From: Sinomonas atrocyanea
GTDB taxonomy: Bacteria; Actinomycetota; Actinomycetes; Actinomycetales; Micrococcaceae
Assembly (NCBI RefSeq): GCF_001577305.1
Contig: NZ_CP014518.1
Location: 868,001 to 932,000, forward strand
Direction of reading: 5' to 3'
Length of the DNA: 64,000 bases
Shown here: piece after piece, positions 50,750-60,174 of the stretch
How positions within the stretch are numbered: position 1 is the stretch's first letter
Layout: every line of letters starts with the position of its first letter
The notes under the pieces: generated by a model
The model's input: only the letters and a program-made list of their open reading frames with translations
Told to the model about the DNA's origin: nothing
Database searches by the model: none
Translations under genes and position numbers: made by a program

Positions 50750-51181
50750 TCACTGATAGACATCTCACGGGGCGAAGGCGTCAAGCAGCGGCGGGCTGTG
50801 CGGGCGTGGGCGGCGCGGCAGGCGGTGTCGAGCTGGAGGACGAGCGCTGCTAGCTGGCGGCCCATTGCGTCTTCGACTGCCTGGGGCTGACGCGCGTAGT
50901 CTCCCCGGAAGGCCCCGGAGGCGGACGGCTTCTGTGTCGGTGGACCTCTGGCGGCCGGCGCGGCGGAGCGCGGTGGCAATCCTCGTGGCACTCAGCCGTG
51001 CCGCTCCTCCTAGCGTCGGGGCAATGGCGAGCAGTGCCCTTGCCTCGGGTCGCGCGAGATTGTGCTGCCAGACGCCGAACGCCTCTAACGCCGCGGGGAA
51101 GAAGAGCCTGAGCAGAGACCGGAGCTGGTTGGCCAGCTGCTGGCGCGCCCCGACCGCGTCCTGCTGGGCACGGGCAAGCAC
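50750..51181 (-). pseudogene. IS110-family transposase remnant
   Basis: The minus strand encodes DAVGARQQLANQLRSLLRLF-FPAALEAFG and LARPEARALLAIAPTLGGAA, then continues in another frame as DYARQPQAVEDAMGRQLAAL. This is the middle part of IS110/IS1111 transposases. Catalytic N-terminal DEDD residues and the C-terminal Ser domain are missing. A frameshifted fragment of an old insertion. Confidence 0.6.
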
Positions 51182-51285
51182 ATCGCGAGGAACATGCGCC
51201 TACCACGGGCCCCGCGCAATTGAAGCCCGTTGCAGGAGTCCCCGGAGCGTGGCGGCCGGGACTGTTCCCGCCCGTTCGGCATTGA

Positions 51286-51302
51286 GTCTCGTTAAAGGAA
51301 CC
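51286..51302. repeat. 17-bp repeat GTCTCGTTAAAGGAACC, copy 2
   Basis: Identical to 35066-35082 and in the same orientation. It lies at the edge of the IS110/Clp remnant zone, about 180 bp from the fic gene. Confidence 0.6.
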
Positions 51303-51480
51303 CATGACTGGAAACGCGCGTCCGGCTGAGTTGAAGCGTCCGAGGAAGCGCGCTCTCGTCCAGACGTCGGCCGGGACCGCCGACGCTCAGCTCGGTCGTG
51401 GGATCAAGCTACCGGTCCTCCTGCGTGCGCGCGCGGCAGTGCGCGTGCAGCGGCCGTCGGCCGGCGATGGCCGCCGTCGT

Positions 51481-52617
51481 TCAGTCGGTGCGGCCACGGC
51501 GTCCCGCGCGCTGCGCGAACGCGTCGAGCGCCCTGAGGACCTCCTCTGAGCGCCAGTTGCGGCCCATTTTGTGCTTGTTGACCCCGACGACGACCCCGGC
51601 CTCTTCGAGCATCGTCATCGCGCGCCAGGCCGTGTTGCGGGCGAGCCCGAGCTCATCCTCGACGACCCGCGAGGTCACGACGGGCTGGCGCTCCAGCAGG
51701 TCCATGACCCTCCAGACGGCGTTGTCGGCCCGGGCTGTGACCTTCCCGTTCCAGCCCTCGCGGGCCCGGGTGATGTCGGCGGCCAGGCGGCGGCCGTTCT
51801 CGATGGCCCGGAACGCGGCAACGGACCCCATCTGCACGATCTCGTCCGGCTGGCCCTCGCGGTAGGCGTCCAGCGCGCGGTGGTAGGCGCGCACGTCGAC
51901 GAGGAGCCCGGCGGAGATCGGCACGGTCACGTTCCGGGTCAGCCCCTTCCCGCGCAGGATCGCCTGCAGTAGCGCGCGCCCGGTGCGGCCGTTGCCGTCG
52001 GTGAAGGGATGGATGGTCTCGAACTGGGCATGGGCGAGCATCGCGTGCGCGAGCACCTGGATGTCGTCCCGGCGGACGAAGTCGGCGAGGTCCTCGATGA
52101 GGGCAGGGACCCGCTCGAACCTGGGCGCGACGTAGTCGGCACCCACGGGGTTCCGGGCGCTCGTGCCGATCCACACCGGCTCCTGCCGCCAGCGGCCTGC
52201 CTGGTCCGGGTCGGCGTGGACCATGAGGGCCCGGTGCATGGCGAGGATGCTCTGCGGGGTCGTGTCGTCCGCCGCGGCAAGGGCAGCCTTCATCCCCGCC
52301 ACGTTGTCCACGACGAGGGTGGCATTGCGCTTGGAGGTGTCGCCCAGCTCGGCCATGGCGACGCTTCGCGCGCTGGCCGAGACGTTCTCGATCATCGACG
52401 AGGACACCGACTCGGTCCGCAGCAGGACCGAGGCGAACGGCGCGATGCCTGCCCCCAGCTCGGCGTCGAATTCCCGCACGGCGACCGCGGCGTCCTCGAG
52501 CTCCGCGGCGAGCTTCCCCGAGGGCGTGTAGGACGCGCGCCCGATCAGGGCCGGGACAGCGGCCCGGTACCTCTCCGTCCGCTCGCCCAGGGCCGCGCGC
52601 GGGCCGTACTCGTAGCG
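51481..52617 (-). pseudogene. Fic-domain protein, main part (5' end separated by IS481)
   Basis: Fic motif HPFTDGNGRTGRALLQ is complete, so AMP-transfer chemistry would be possible. SSMIEN in the N-terminal region fits the [S/T]xxxE[G/N] inhibitory motif (class II Fic). The C-terminus has a winged helix (VVEDELGLARNTAWRAMTML). The frame is open up to 52617, where the IS481 element begins. The missing 23 codons are found at 53711-53779; joined, they give a 401-aa protein in frame. The present gene is interrupted; a shortened product from an internal start cannot be excluded. Confidence 0.9.
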
Positions 52618-53716
52618 ACTAGTTGTACCCGGTCAGCAGGTTGGTTGCAGTCGGCTGGTCGGGGGTTTGCCTCCGAGTGCGCTGTGACAGCGTTCAGTGT
52701 TGTAGTGCTCGATCCAGGGTGCAAGGGCTGCTGTCCGCTGCTCGTTGCTGGTGAACGCCTGGCGGTAGGCCCACGCCGTGGCCAGGGTGCGGTTGAGTCT
52801 TTCGACTTTGCCGTTCTGCCAGGGGCAGTGGGGGCGGATGAACTTCTGTCTGATCTCCAGTGCGGCGCAGACGCGTTTGAGGTCGTTGGAGTAGCGGTAG
52901 GCGAAGGCGTTGTCGGTCATGAGCCGCTCGATCCGGACGATGCCCTTGGCCGCGAAGTAGGCCGCGGCCCGTTCGAGGAAGCCGGCGCAGGTGGGGCCCT
53001 TCTCGTCCGGGAGGATCTCGGAGTAGGCCAGCCGGGAGTGGTCATCGACCAGCGAGTGGACGTAGTCGTCGCCGATCAGTGTCTTCTTGTGCTTGTGGTC
53101 CACGGTCGCTTCCCTGCCGAGTGCGCGCCAGCCGCCGCCGTCGGGGATGCGCCCGATCTTCTTCACATCCATATGCACCAGCTCGCCGGGCCGCTGACGC
53201 TCGTAGCGGACCGCGGTCTGCTTCGAGGAACGGATCACCTCCCCGGTCATCGGATCGCACTCGCGCAGGCGCGGCACGCCGTGCCGGCGCAGGATCCGCG
53301 ACACAGTCCTGGCCGGGACGCCGAGTTTCGGCCCGAGCACGTCGGGACCCTGCCGGTGCTCGGCCCGGGCGGCGAGGACCTGCTGCTCGACCTCGGGCGC
53401 GGTCCGGGTGGGCATCGAGTGCGGACGTGAGGAGCGGGTTTCCAGGCCGGCCTCGCCTTCGGCCCTGTGCCGGTCGATCCAGGTCTTCACGCACTTGCGG
53501 GAGACGCCCATCGCGGCGGCAATGTGGGCCGTCTTCCATCCGGCCCGGTGCCGGTCGACGATCAGCTTTCGGCCATGGACGGTCAGGCGGGCATTACGGT
53601 GGGACATGAGAACCTCCGGGTTGGAGTGGGCCTTAGACAAGCCACATCCCACCCGGAGGTTCTCCCTCGTTCAACCAGGCTCGCCGCCACCAACGTCCTG
53701 ACCGGGTACAACTAGT
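52618..53716. mobile_element. complete IS481-type element with 6-bp target duplication
   Basis: The element spans 52624-53710 (1,087 bp). Its ends are imperfect inverted repeats starting TGTACCCGGTCAG (left) and, read inward from the right, TGTACCCGGTCAG. ACTAGT flanks it on both sides (52618-52623 and 53711-53716), a perfect target duplication. Removing the element and one ACTAGT restores the fic frame, so the insertion is recent. Confidence 0.9.
52633..53607 (-). CDS. IS481-family transposase
   Basis: 324 aa from ATG 53607. N-terminal HTH (HIAAAMGVSRKCVKTWIDRH), a second HTH region, and the DDE integrase core: HMDVKKIGRIPDGGGWRALG (first Asp), SLVDDHSRLAYSEIL (Asp), MTDNAFAYRYS and CPWQNGKVERLNRTL (Glu). 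It ends 9 bp inside the left terminal repeat. Complete and presumably active. Confidence 0.95.
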   Translation of the reverse strand: MSHRNARLTVHGRKLIVDRHRAGWKTAHIAAAMGVSRKCVKTWIDRHRAEGEAGLETRSSRPHSMPTRTAPEVEQQVLAARAEHRQGPDVLGPKLGVPARTVSRILRRHGVPRLRECDPMTGEVIRSSKQTAVRYERQRPGELVHMDVKKIGRIPDGGGWRALGREATVDHKHKKTLIGDDYVHSLVDDHSRLAYSEILPDEKGPTCAGFLERAAAYFAAKGIVRIERLMTDNAFAYRYSNDLKRVCAALEIRQKFIRPHCPWQNGKVERLNRTLATAWAYRQAFTSNEQRTAALAPWIEHYNTERCHSALGGKPPTSRLQPTC

Positions 53717-53779
53717 CCACTCAAGGGGCTCGTCGCTGACCGGAGGCCACGTGCCGTGGCGGGTCTCCCGTTGGGCCAA
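53711..53779 (-). pseudogene. 5' end of the interrupted fic gene
   Basis: TTG 53779 with AGGAG 9 nt upstream encodes MAQRETRHGTWPPVSDEPLE-WTS, 23 codons up to the IS target site, in frame with RYEYGPRAALGERTERYRAA on the other side. TWP...W fits Fic-protein N-termini. Confidence 0.8.
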
Positions 53780-53821
53780 TGCTGGTCGCTCCTAGAACTT
53801 GAGAGCATGAAAGGGCGTCTG

Positions 53822-53885
53822 TTCCAACTCAATCCACAGTTGGAAAAATCTACCAAAGATTGCTCCAACTAAGGCATGAGTTGGA
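53822..53885. promoter_or_regulatory. pair of identical-core dyads upstream of fic
   Basis: TTCCAACT-N8-AGTTGGAA (53822-53845) and TCCAACT-N8-AGTTGGA (53864-53885) share the same arms and spacer length; centres are about 41 bp apart, near four helical turns. Position 43-106 bp before the fic start suggests cooperative binding of a dimeric repressor, perhaps the wHTH-bearing Fic protein itself. Confidence 0.55.
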
Positions 53886-54024
53886 ACAATTGGTTCGGTT
53901 TCGTTCTGGCTAAACCGAGGGGAGAGGCACCAGAACACGTCGTCGGAGGATCTGGCCCGGTACGGGTGGGTGCGGCTGCGCTGGACGGACCCGGCCTTCC
54001 GGTGCCCCGGTCCGGGCGGGCCCC

Positions 54025-54142
54025 CGTGAGGCCCTTCGCTACGAGCGGGAGGCACCCGTGACCTGGCCCCCGTCGACATCAAGAAGCTGGGCCGGATCCC
54101 CGACGGGGGCGGCCACCGGGTCCACGGCAGGGCCTACACCTA
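54025..54142 (+). pseudogene. IS481-type transposase remnant
   Basis: RYEREAP, a frameshift, then VDIKKLGRIPDGGGHRVHGR matches the first-Asp region of IS481 transposases (RYERxRPGELVHxDxKKIGRIPDGGG). Neither end of the gene remains. It is on the opposite strand to the intact IS481 copy and clearly a different, older element. Confidence 0.7.
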
Positions 54143-54303
54143 GAGATGCGCCTAGGCCTTGTGCAGGGCAGCCACCTCCGCGTCCGTGGCCTTCTGGACG
54201 GGTCCGGCGTCGCCAGCGACTTCAGCCCCCGCGGCACGTGTCGAGGAGCTCCGAGCACCGCCCCCAAGGAGGAAGGGCAGCAGCGTCTTCCCCGGATGTG
54301 CAG

Positions 54304-54333
54304 GGGTCCGGGACGGCTTGCCGTCCCGGACCC
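54304..54333 (-). terminator. strong hairpin after the secreted-protein gene
   Basis: A perfect 14-bp stem (54304-54317 / 54320-54333) with a 2-nt apical gap, about 25 nt beyond the stop at 54357. It probably ends transcription of the minus-strand gene. The tight loop means the true stem is shorter by one or two pairs. Confidence 0.6.
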
Positions 54334-54356
54334 GTGGTGCAGCGCTGCGGTTGGTT

Positions 54357-54809
54357 CTACGGGGAGACCTGCAGCTGGGCGTTGCCGATGCCGCTTGGGA
54401 TGAATCCTGGCAGGGTCAGGAAGGTCTCGTCGGTCCCGGTGTAGTGCCCGGTGGTTGCCGGGACGGTGACCGTCGTGAGGTAGCCGCCGAGCCCGTTGAG
54501 GGCGGTGCCGGAGATGATGATCTCGGTCCCGTCGGGGCTGTACTTCCAGGTGACGTCACCTAGGTCGGAGACGGCGCCCTCGCCGCCGTGCCCGCAGTCG
54601 GATCCGGCGTAGTCGCCGGTTCCGTCGCTGTTCAGTCCCCACCAGATCCACACTCCGCCGCCGTGGGGGCCTGCAATGTTGTCCGAGAGGGTTATCTGGT
54701 AGATCTGCCCGCTGCCGTAGTCGGCGGTGGCGGGCCCTGCTGTGGCGAAGGCTGCGGCGGCCAGTGCGGCCGTGGCGACGCCTAGCACAGCTGTGCGCGT
54801 CTTCTTCAT
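54357..54809 (-). CDS. secreted protein of unknown function
   Basis: 150 aa. Signal peptide MKKTRTAVLGVATAALAAAA with likely cleavage after ATA (ATAGPATA-DYG). The mature part is Gly-rich with GGGVWIWWGLNSDGTGDY and a Cys in GSDCGHGG, suggesting a small beta-rich extracellular protein. I recognise no family. Monocistronic, with a terminator hairpin behind it. Confidence 0.75.
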   Translation of the reverse strand: MKKTRTAVLGVATAALAAAAFATAGPATADYGSGQIYQITLSDNIAGPHGGGVWIWWGLNSDGTGDYAGSDCGHGGEGAVSDLGDVTWKYSPDGTEIIISGTALNGLGGYLTTVTVPATTGHYTGTDETFLTLPGFIPSGIGNAQLQVSP

Positions 54810-55253
54810 CGTGCTTCTCCCGATCTCTGCGAGGGAGCGCTGCCCTGCCGTCCCAGCGTCGACAGCGGAAGGCAGAAGGGCCGCCCGCCACAGTGGCGGG
54901 ACGGCAGGCCGGCGCTGCTGCCGGCTTCAGCGCGAGACCTCGCCGAATCAGGGCGCTGACCCCGCAGGTCCCCCGGGATCTGGGAAAAGGGTAGGCCCGG
55001 ACAGGACGGGCGGCAATACGCCGATGCGAGAACTGCCCCACCGGCCCGAGACCGTTCCCACACGAGAGCGCGGTTAGGTTCTCGAATTGCCACGACGCCT
55101 GGGATGGGACATCTCCACGTCGCGGGGCACGCTCGCATGGCCTCTTGACGTGCCCGGGGAGGGAGCGTAGACCGGAGAGGTCATCGGATCGCTCTGGCTG
55201 GGTTTCGCACGGCGCGGTCCGCCCTCGGTCTCGTCAACGTGCTGGAGCCAGCC
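54810..55253. other. divergent intergenic region
   Basis: About 440 bp between the secreted-protein gene and the FAD-oxidase gene. Promoters for both must lie here. I see no gene or strong repeat. Confidence 0.4.
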
Positions 55254-56683
55254 ATGGGTACCGAGCGCTTCGATGTTCTCCGCGGCCAGGTCCGCGGCCA
55301 GGTCATAGAGGGCGATGATCCCGAGTACGAGGTGGCGCGCCACGTCTTCAACGGCATGGTGGACCGGCGGCCCGCCGCGATCCTGCGGGTGTCTCAGGTC
55401 GCCGACGTCATGGCGGCCGTCCGGTTCGCCCACGGGCTCGGCATCGACGTTGCCCTCCGGGGCGGCGGCCACAGCGCGCCGGGTTTCGGGACGGTCGACG
55501 GCGGGCTCGTCCTCGACTTCTCGGCCCGCCGCGGAGTCCGGGTCGACCCCGCGGCGAGGACGGCCCGCGTCGAGGCGGGCGCGACTTGGGCCGACTTCAA
55601 TCACGCGACCCACGCGTTCGGCCTCGCGAGCACGGGTGGCATCATCGGCACGACCGGCGTCGCCGGCCTGACTCTGGGGGCGGGATCGGCTACCTGGCCC
55701 GGAAGCACGGACTCTCGTGCGACAACCTGATCTCAGCAGACGTCGTCCTCGCCGATGGCACCTTCGTGACTGCCAGCGAGACGGCGAACACAGACCTGTT
55801 CTGGGCCCTGCGCGGCGGCAGCGGGAACTTCGGGGCCGTGACCTCGTTCGAGTTCCGGCTGCATCCGGTCGATATGGTCCACGTGGGGCTCATCTTCTAC
55901 GACGCGGCACTCGGGGCCGATATCGGCGCCTCGTACCGCGAGTGGCTCGCCGACGAGCCGGAGGAGATGGGCGCCTTCCTCGGTTTCCACCAGGGCCCGC
56001 CGGTCCCGTTCCTCCCGGAGGAGTGGCACGGCAGGCCGGTCGCAGTGGTTGCCGGCATGTGGACGGGCGACGTCGACGCCGGACCGGCCCACTGGCAGCC
56101 CCTGCTCGACGCTGGACCGGTGCTCGGTTCCATGTTTGCGCCGCTGCCGTATCCGGCCCTCAACATCATGTTCGACGGCCTCAGCGGGGTCCCCGGGCTC
56201 CAGGGCTACTGGAAGGCGGACTTCCTCCGTACGCTCAGCGACGACGCGCTCCGCGTGGCGGTCGAGCACTCCGCCGGCATCCCCACCGTGCACTCGGCCA
56301 ACCACTTCTACCCCATCGACGGCGCGGTGCAACGCGTCGCCCCCGATGCCACGGCCTTCCCCTACCGCGACGTACGGTTCGCTCCCGTCATCGCCGGGCA
56401 GTGGCCCGACCCCTCGGAGAACAGCCAGAACATCTCTTGGGTCCGCGACTACTGGTCCGCCCTCCACGAGTACTCAGAGCCCGGAGGCTACATCAACTTC
56501 CAGGACACGGACGACCAGTCCAGGATCGAGGACAACTACGCCGGGAACTACGCCCGGCTGTCCGCGGTGAAGGCAACGTACGACCCGGACAACTTCTTCC
56601 ACGTCAACCAGAACATCAAGCCTGCAGCGGCAGCAGCGGCAGATGCCGTGGCCCCGCCGACGGAAAGCGCACCCACGTTCTGA
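55254..56683 (+). pseudogene. FAD-linked oxidase (BBE-like) with a single-base frameshift
   Basis: From ATG 55254 the first frame gives RHVFNGMVDRRPAAILRVSQ, VALRGGGHSAPGFGTVDGGL (His for covalent FAD) and GIIGTTGVAGLTLGAG. The next frame continues GGGIGYLARKHGLSCDNLIS to GNYARLSAVKATYDPDNFFH and PNQ-like end. The junction GLTLGGGIGYL needs one more G: the run at 55676-55680 has 5. Full length would be about 476 aa, normal for berberine-bridge-type oxidases. Either a mutation or a homopolymer error. Confidence 0.8.
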
Positions 56684-56906
56684 TCGAGGGGGCCGGACCC
56701 GAGCTGTCACGGCCCGGGTTCCGGCACTCCTACCTGCTCTGCTTGCCCTCAGTACTTGGTAGCCACGCGGAGCGAGGACCCTTCCACTTGACTTGCGCCT
56801 GATCAGGACGCTATTCGGTTTGACCGCCTTTACCGCCATTACCGCCTCTGAGGACCTTGGAGATCAGACGCCGGAGCCAGTTCCGGCCCGATCAGAGGTC
56901 GTCGCC

Positions 56907-57635
56907 ATGGCCCCACTCCCAGCCTTCAAGAGCTCCCGCGTCGCGCCGTCAGCGGTCGTCATCTGCCTCCTGGGTATCGGGGGGCTGTCCGCCGTCGTTG
57001 CTGCTCCGTCTGTTCCGGCCAGCGTGGTCCGTGAGGCCGCTCCAGCTCCCGATCCCGCCGCGGAGCAACACACGCTGGCCCAGCTCGCCCATGAAGCGGC
57101 TGACCAGCGGGTGGCACAGATCGTTGAGAGCGCCCGAGCGGAAGAGTCCCGTCAGCGCGCTGCGCAGGAAGCTGCCGCCCAGCAGGCGGCGGCGCAGCAG
57201 GCCCAGCGGCAGGCCGCGGCCCAGGCGCAGGCCGCCCACACACAGCCGGCGCAGGTCGCGGCCGCTCCGCCCGCCGCCGTCCCGCCGGCACCCGCACCCG
57301 CCCAGCCGCCGAGCGCCTTCATCCCGGTGGTCGGCGCCGGAGGCCAAGCCTCCGTGGACGCCTGTCAGGGACCGGTCCGCTTCACCCCCGTTACGGTGTC
57401 GATCAGCATCGCCGAGCACGACCTGTGCGGTGGATGGAACAGGATGAGCTGGATCCAGCCGGGCACCAAGGTCACGGTGCAGGGCTACGGCACGTTCACG
57501 GCCTCCGCCCGGATGGTGGTGCCCAAGGGCGCAGGGGAGGGAGTACTCGGAGGCTTCGCCGGCGGCTACCCGCCCATCTTCCTCCAGACCTGCATCCCCG
57601 GTACGTCGCAAATGCTGCTCATCGCACTCCGCTGA
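56907..57635 (+). CDS. membrane-anchored protein, possible sortase-like domain
   Basis: 242 aa from ATG 56907 with AGAGG 8 nt upstream. One N-terminal membrane segment (VVICLLGIGGLSAVVAA), an Ala/Gln-rich coiled region (residues about 65-120), a Pro/Ala linker, then a beta domain. In it, SIAEHDLCGGWNRMSWIQPG, a strand VTVQGYGTFTASARMVV, and LQTCIPGTSQMLLIALR are in the order H ... TC ... R of sortases. The match is short, and the His context differs from GHR. Call it unknown with a possible sortase fold. Confidence 0.45.
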   Translation: MAPLPAFKSSRVAPSAVVICLLGIGGLSAVVAAPSVPASVVREAAPAPDPAAEQHTLAQLAHEAADQRVAQIVESARAEESRQRAAQEAAAQQAAAQQAQRQAAAQAQAAHTQPAQVAAAPPAAVPPAPAPAQPPSAFIPVVGAGGQASVDACQGPVRFTPVTVSISIAEHDLCGGWNRMSWIQPGTKVTVQGYGTFTASARMVVPKGAGEGVLGGFAGGYPPIFLQTCIPGTSQMLLIALR

Positions 57636-57726
57636 CGGTCTGTGCGGGGATCCTCGGCCGTCGTCCGGCCCACCGGCGCGCGGCATGCCCCCAATCCACA
57701 CTCGACCCCCGCCCCGAACTGGGAGC

Positions 57727-57990
57727 ATGGGCGAGAACATACTCATCGGCTTCCTCGGCGGTCTCATCACGGGCATCTCGCCCTGCATCCTCCCGGTGCT
57801 GCCGGTGATCTTCTTCTCCGGCGGGCTGGACAGCGCGCGGAGGGGGGCGCCGTCGTCCGCCCCCGCCGCAGCAGGCGCACGGGGTGACCTCGCGGGCCCA
57901 CGGGGCGACCTGGCGCATCCAGGGGGCGACGTCGGCGGAGTGGGTGTCCCTATGGTCTTCGTCAAGCCGCTGCGGCTGCGGGGCTGGTAG
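57727..57990 (+). pseudogene. DipZ/CcdA N-terminal fragment
   Basis: MGENILIGFLGGLITGISPC-ILPVLPVIFF is the first membrane helix of the CcdA domain (SPCILPVLPV) of DipZ-type cytochrome c biogenesis/thiol-redox proteins. After about 35 residues the sequence becomes unrelated and ends at 57990. The remaining helices and the thioredoxin part are missing. Confidence 0.65.
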
Positions 57991-58418
57991 AGGGTGCCGT
58001 CGCGGAGCATGGCGAAGAGGACGCCGCAGCGGCGGTGGGAAAAAAGGAGTCCGCTGAGGACCTCACGGGCCTGCCGGCGCTGCGGCCCTCGGCGAACCGA
58101 CGGCTTCAGTGAAGGCGCCGGACCCGGACGCGCGCGGTCGGGGTGGTGGGTCCGGTCCGAGGTCAGGCTTGCCGTCTTGCTGGAAGCTCGGCGGGCGCCG
58201 AGCGCCGCGGCCGGCTGAGTGGCCACAGGGCCGCCATGCTGGGGCGCCTCCTCGGGCCGGACTGGTCCTCGATGCGCTGAACGCGCTGCCGTCCCGAGCT
58301 GCGCGGGTCCTCCACCAGGCAGGCACGAGGGGGATCGCGCGAGGCCCGGCGGGGACGCGGCAGCCGAGGTTGTGAGGTTCGGCTGGGATCGGGGTCGAGG
58401 GCCGCGGATACTCATGGC
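57991..58418. other. gene-free remnant region
   Basis: About 430 bp of GC-rich sequence between the dipZ fragment and the methyltransferase. No frame shows recognisable protein. Probably decayed DNA. Confidence 0.4.
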
Positions 58419-59078
58419 ATGGATCCTTGCTGCGGTCCGCGCGACCCGCGCCGGTATGACGCTGTGTTCGATTCCGTGTTCGCCGCAGGGGTCGCGCGGC
58501 GTTACGCCCGACGGGGCCTGCGGGCTCCGGAGCGGAGGATCGTCGACTTCCTCCTGGGCGCCGGGGTCGCAGGGGCCTCGGTACTGGAGGTCGGCGGCGG
58601 GATCGGGGAGATCCAGCTCGAGCTGCTCAAGCGCGGGGCCGCCCGGGCGGTGAACCTCGAGCTGTCCGCAGGTTATGAGGAGGACGCGATGCGGCTCGCC
58701 GAGGCAGCCGGGGTCGCCCACCGGCTCGAGCGGCGCGTCGGGGTGGACCTGGCCCAGACGCCTGATGAGGTCGAGGCGGCCGACGTCGTCATCCTCCACC
58801 GCGTGGTGTGCTGCTACCCGGACTATGAGGCGCTGCTGGGGGCTGCCGCCGAGCACGCCCTGCGCACGCTCGTGTTCAGCCACCCGCCAGCCAATCCGCT
58901 CTCGCGCCTGTTCATCGGGGTGATGAACTCGACGATCCGCGCGTCCGGGCGCTCCTTCCGCGGGTTCATCCACCCGCCCGGGGCAATGGTCGAAGTCCTC
59001 CGGAGCAGAGGGCTCGAGCCCGTCTACCGCTGGAGCAGCCCCGTGTGGCGCGTGGTCGGGGCCCGCCGGCGGATCTGA
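58419..59078 (+). CDS. class I SAM-dependent methyltransferase
   Basis: 219 aa. ASVLEVGGGIGEIQLELLKR is the SAM motif I (E/DxGxGxG), AVNLELSAGYEEDAMRLA the motif II acid, and VVILHRVVCCYPDYEALLGA the motif IV/post region. The pattern resembles Mg-protoporphyrin-type and other small-molecule methyltransferases. The N-terminus begins MDPCCGPRDP with a Cys pair. Substrate unknown; neighbours give no pathway. Confidence 0.85.
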   Translation: MDPCCGPRDPRRYDAVFDSVFAAGVARRYARRGLRAPERRIVDFLLGAGVAGASVLEVGGGIGEIQLELLKRGAARAVNLELSAGYEEDAMRLAEAAGVAHRLERRVGVDLAQTPDEVEAADVVILHRVVCCYPDYEALLGAAAEHALRTLVFSHPPANPLSRLFIGVMNSTIRASGRSFRGFIHPPGAMVEVLRSRGLEPVYRWSSPVWRVVGARRRI

Positions 59079-59478
59079 CCGGCCGGCCTTCCGCCTACGC
59101 CGCCTAGGCGAAGCGGGCCAGTGCCGCACGGCATTGCCCCTTGGCTCTGCCGCGCCGGTCGTCGGCGGCAGGCGGCAGGTCCGACTCCCGGCCCTGCGTC
59201 GGCTGCTCTCAGTCGGCAGACCTCGACAGCTCCGGCCCACTGAGGAGTGCGAGCTGGCAACCTTGCCCGTGGCTGTCCCATCGGAGGAACGATTGTTGAG
59301 CCGTGACAGACTGGGGTGGCGGCGCGTCGAGGGGAGGATATTCTGCCTCCACTCGACGCGACCAGTGCTTTCTTCCTGGGAATGCACCGGATGGCCGTTC
59401 CCTCCCGCCCAGTGGAGGAAGGTCAAAGGCATCCGACAGGATGCCGGGAGGCTGCCGGGCGTGGGGGAGAATGCCCTC

Positions 59479-60144
59479 GTGACGAGCTTCGTGCGGGCCC
59501 TCTATTCGTTCATCTTCGGGATCGGCTACTTATCGCTCTTCCTGGTGGCCACGTTCTTCGGGCAGAGAGACGAGGTCCTCGGCCAGACGATAGTGATCAT
59601 CGCTCTGGCACTGGGGACGGCGCTGGTCGTCTGCACCCAGGTCCTGTCCCTTCGCCGCCGGCGCGCCGCGCGAGCTCAGCGCCAAGCCGTCAAGGACGCC
59701 GCGGCTCCCCGCCTTGTGGAGTTCGAGGAGAGCGCCTTCTACCGCTGCGACGCGCAGAGGATCTGGCAACTCATCCGGCCAGCCCAGAGCGACATCCTGC
59801 TCGATGAAGCAAGGAGCGCCTTCACCGTCCCTGGCACCCCCTCGGGGATCGGAGAACAGCAGTGCTCTGTGAGGCACGACGGCAGCGTCTCGATCGTCGA
59901 GATCCTGGCAGAGGAAGCTCCGAAGTGGCTGGTGGTGGTGTCCGTCGCACCCGCCCAGCCTGGATTCCGGCAAACCTATCGGCTCGAGGAGGCCGAGGAA
60001 GGCTGTCGCTTAAGCATCCGCTGCAGTCTCATGGTCCCTGCCGGGTTCCGATCGACCGAGGAAGGCACACAGCAATGGCATCGTCGGGTACGCCGCTACA
60101 TGGAGCGCATTGACGAGGTCCTCTCGCTCAAGGACGTCAACTAG
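59479..60144 (+). CDS. membrane-anchored SRPBCC (START-like) protein
   Basis: About 221 aa. Two N-terminal hydrophobic helices (LYSFIFGIGYLSLFLVATFF, TIVIIALALGTALVVCTQVL), a basic linker, then a soluble domain with FYRCDAQRIWQLIRPAQSDI, GIGEQQCSVRHDG and CRLSIRCSLMVPAG. The beta-alpha order fits polyketide-cyclase/START-like binding proteins. GTG 59479 and GTG 59461 (GGGAGG upstream) are both possible starts. No pathway link. Confidence 0.6.
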   Translation: MTSFVRALYSFIFGIGYLSLFLVATFFGQRDEVLGQTIVIIALALGTALVVCTQVLSLRRRRAARAQRQAVKDAAAPRLVEFEESAFYRCDAQRIWQLIRPAQSDILLDEARSAFTVPGTPSGIGEQQCSVRHDGSVSIVEILAEEAPKWLVVVSVAPAQPGFRQTYRLEEAEEGCRLSIRCSLMVPAGFRSTEEGTQQWHRRVRRYMERIDEVLSLKDVN

Positions 60145-60174
60145 CCGAGCGACGCTGCCGGTCTTCGCTGGAAC

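Noticed and set aside
53876..54061. 61-codon plus-strand frame starting in the dyad region
   Set aside because: Its start lies inside the operator-like dyad and it runs into a transposase remnant in a shifted frame.
56949..59432. 827-codon minus-strand open frame
   Set aside because: Spans several plus-strand genes with clear domains and is low-complexity Arg/Gly/Pro; a GC-bias artefact.
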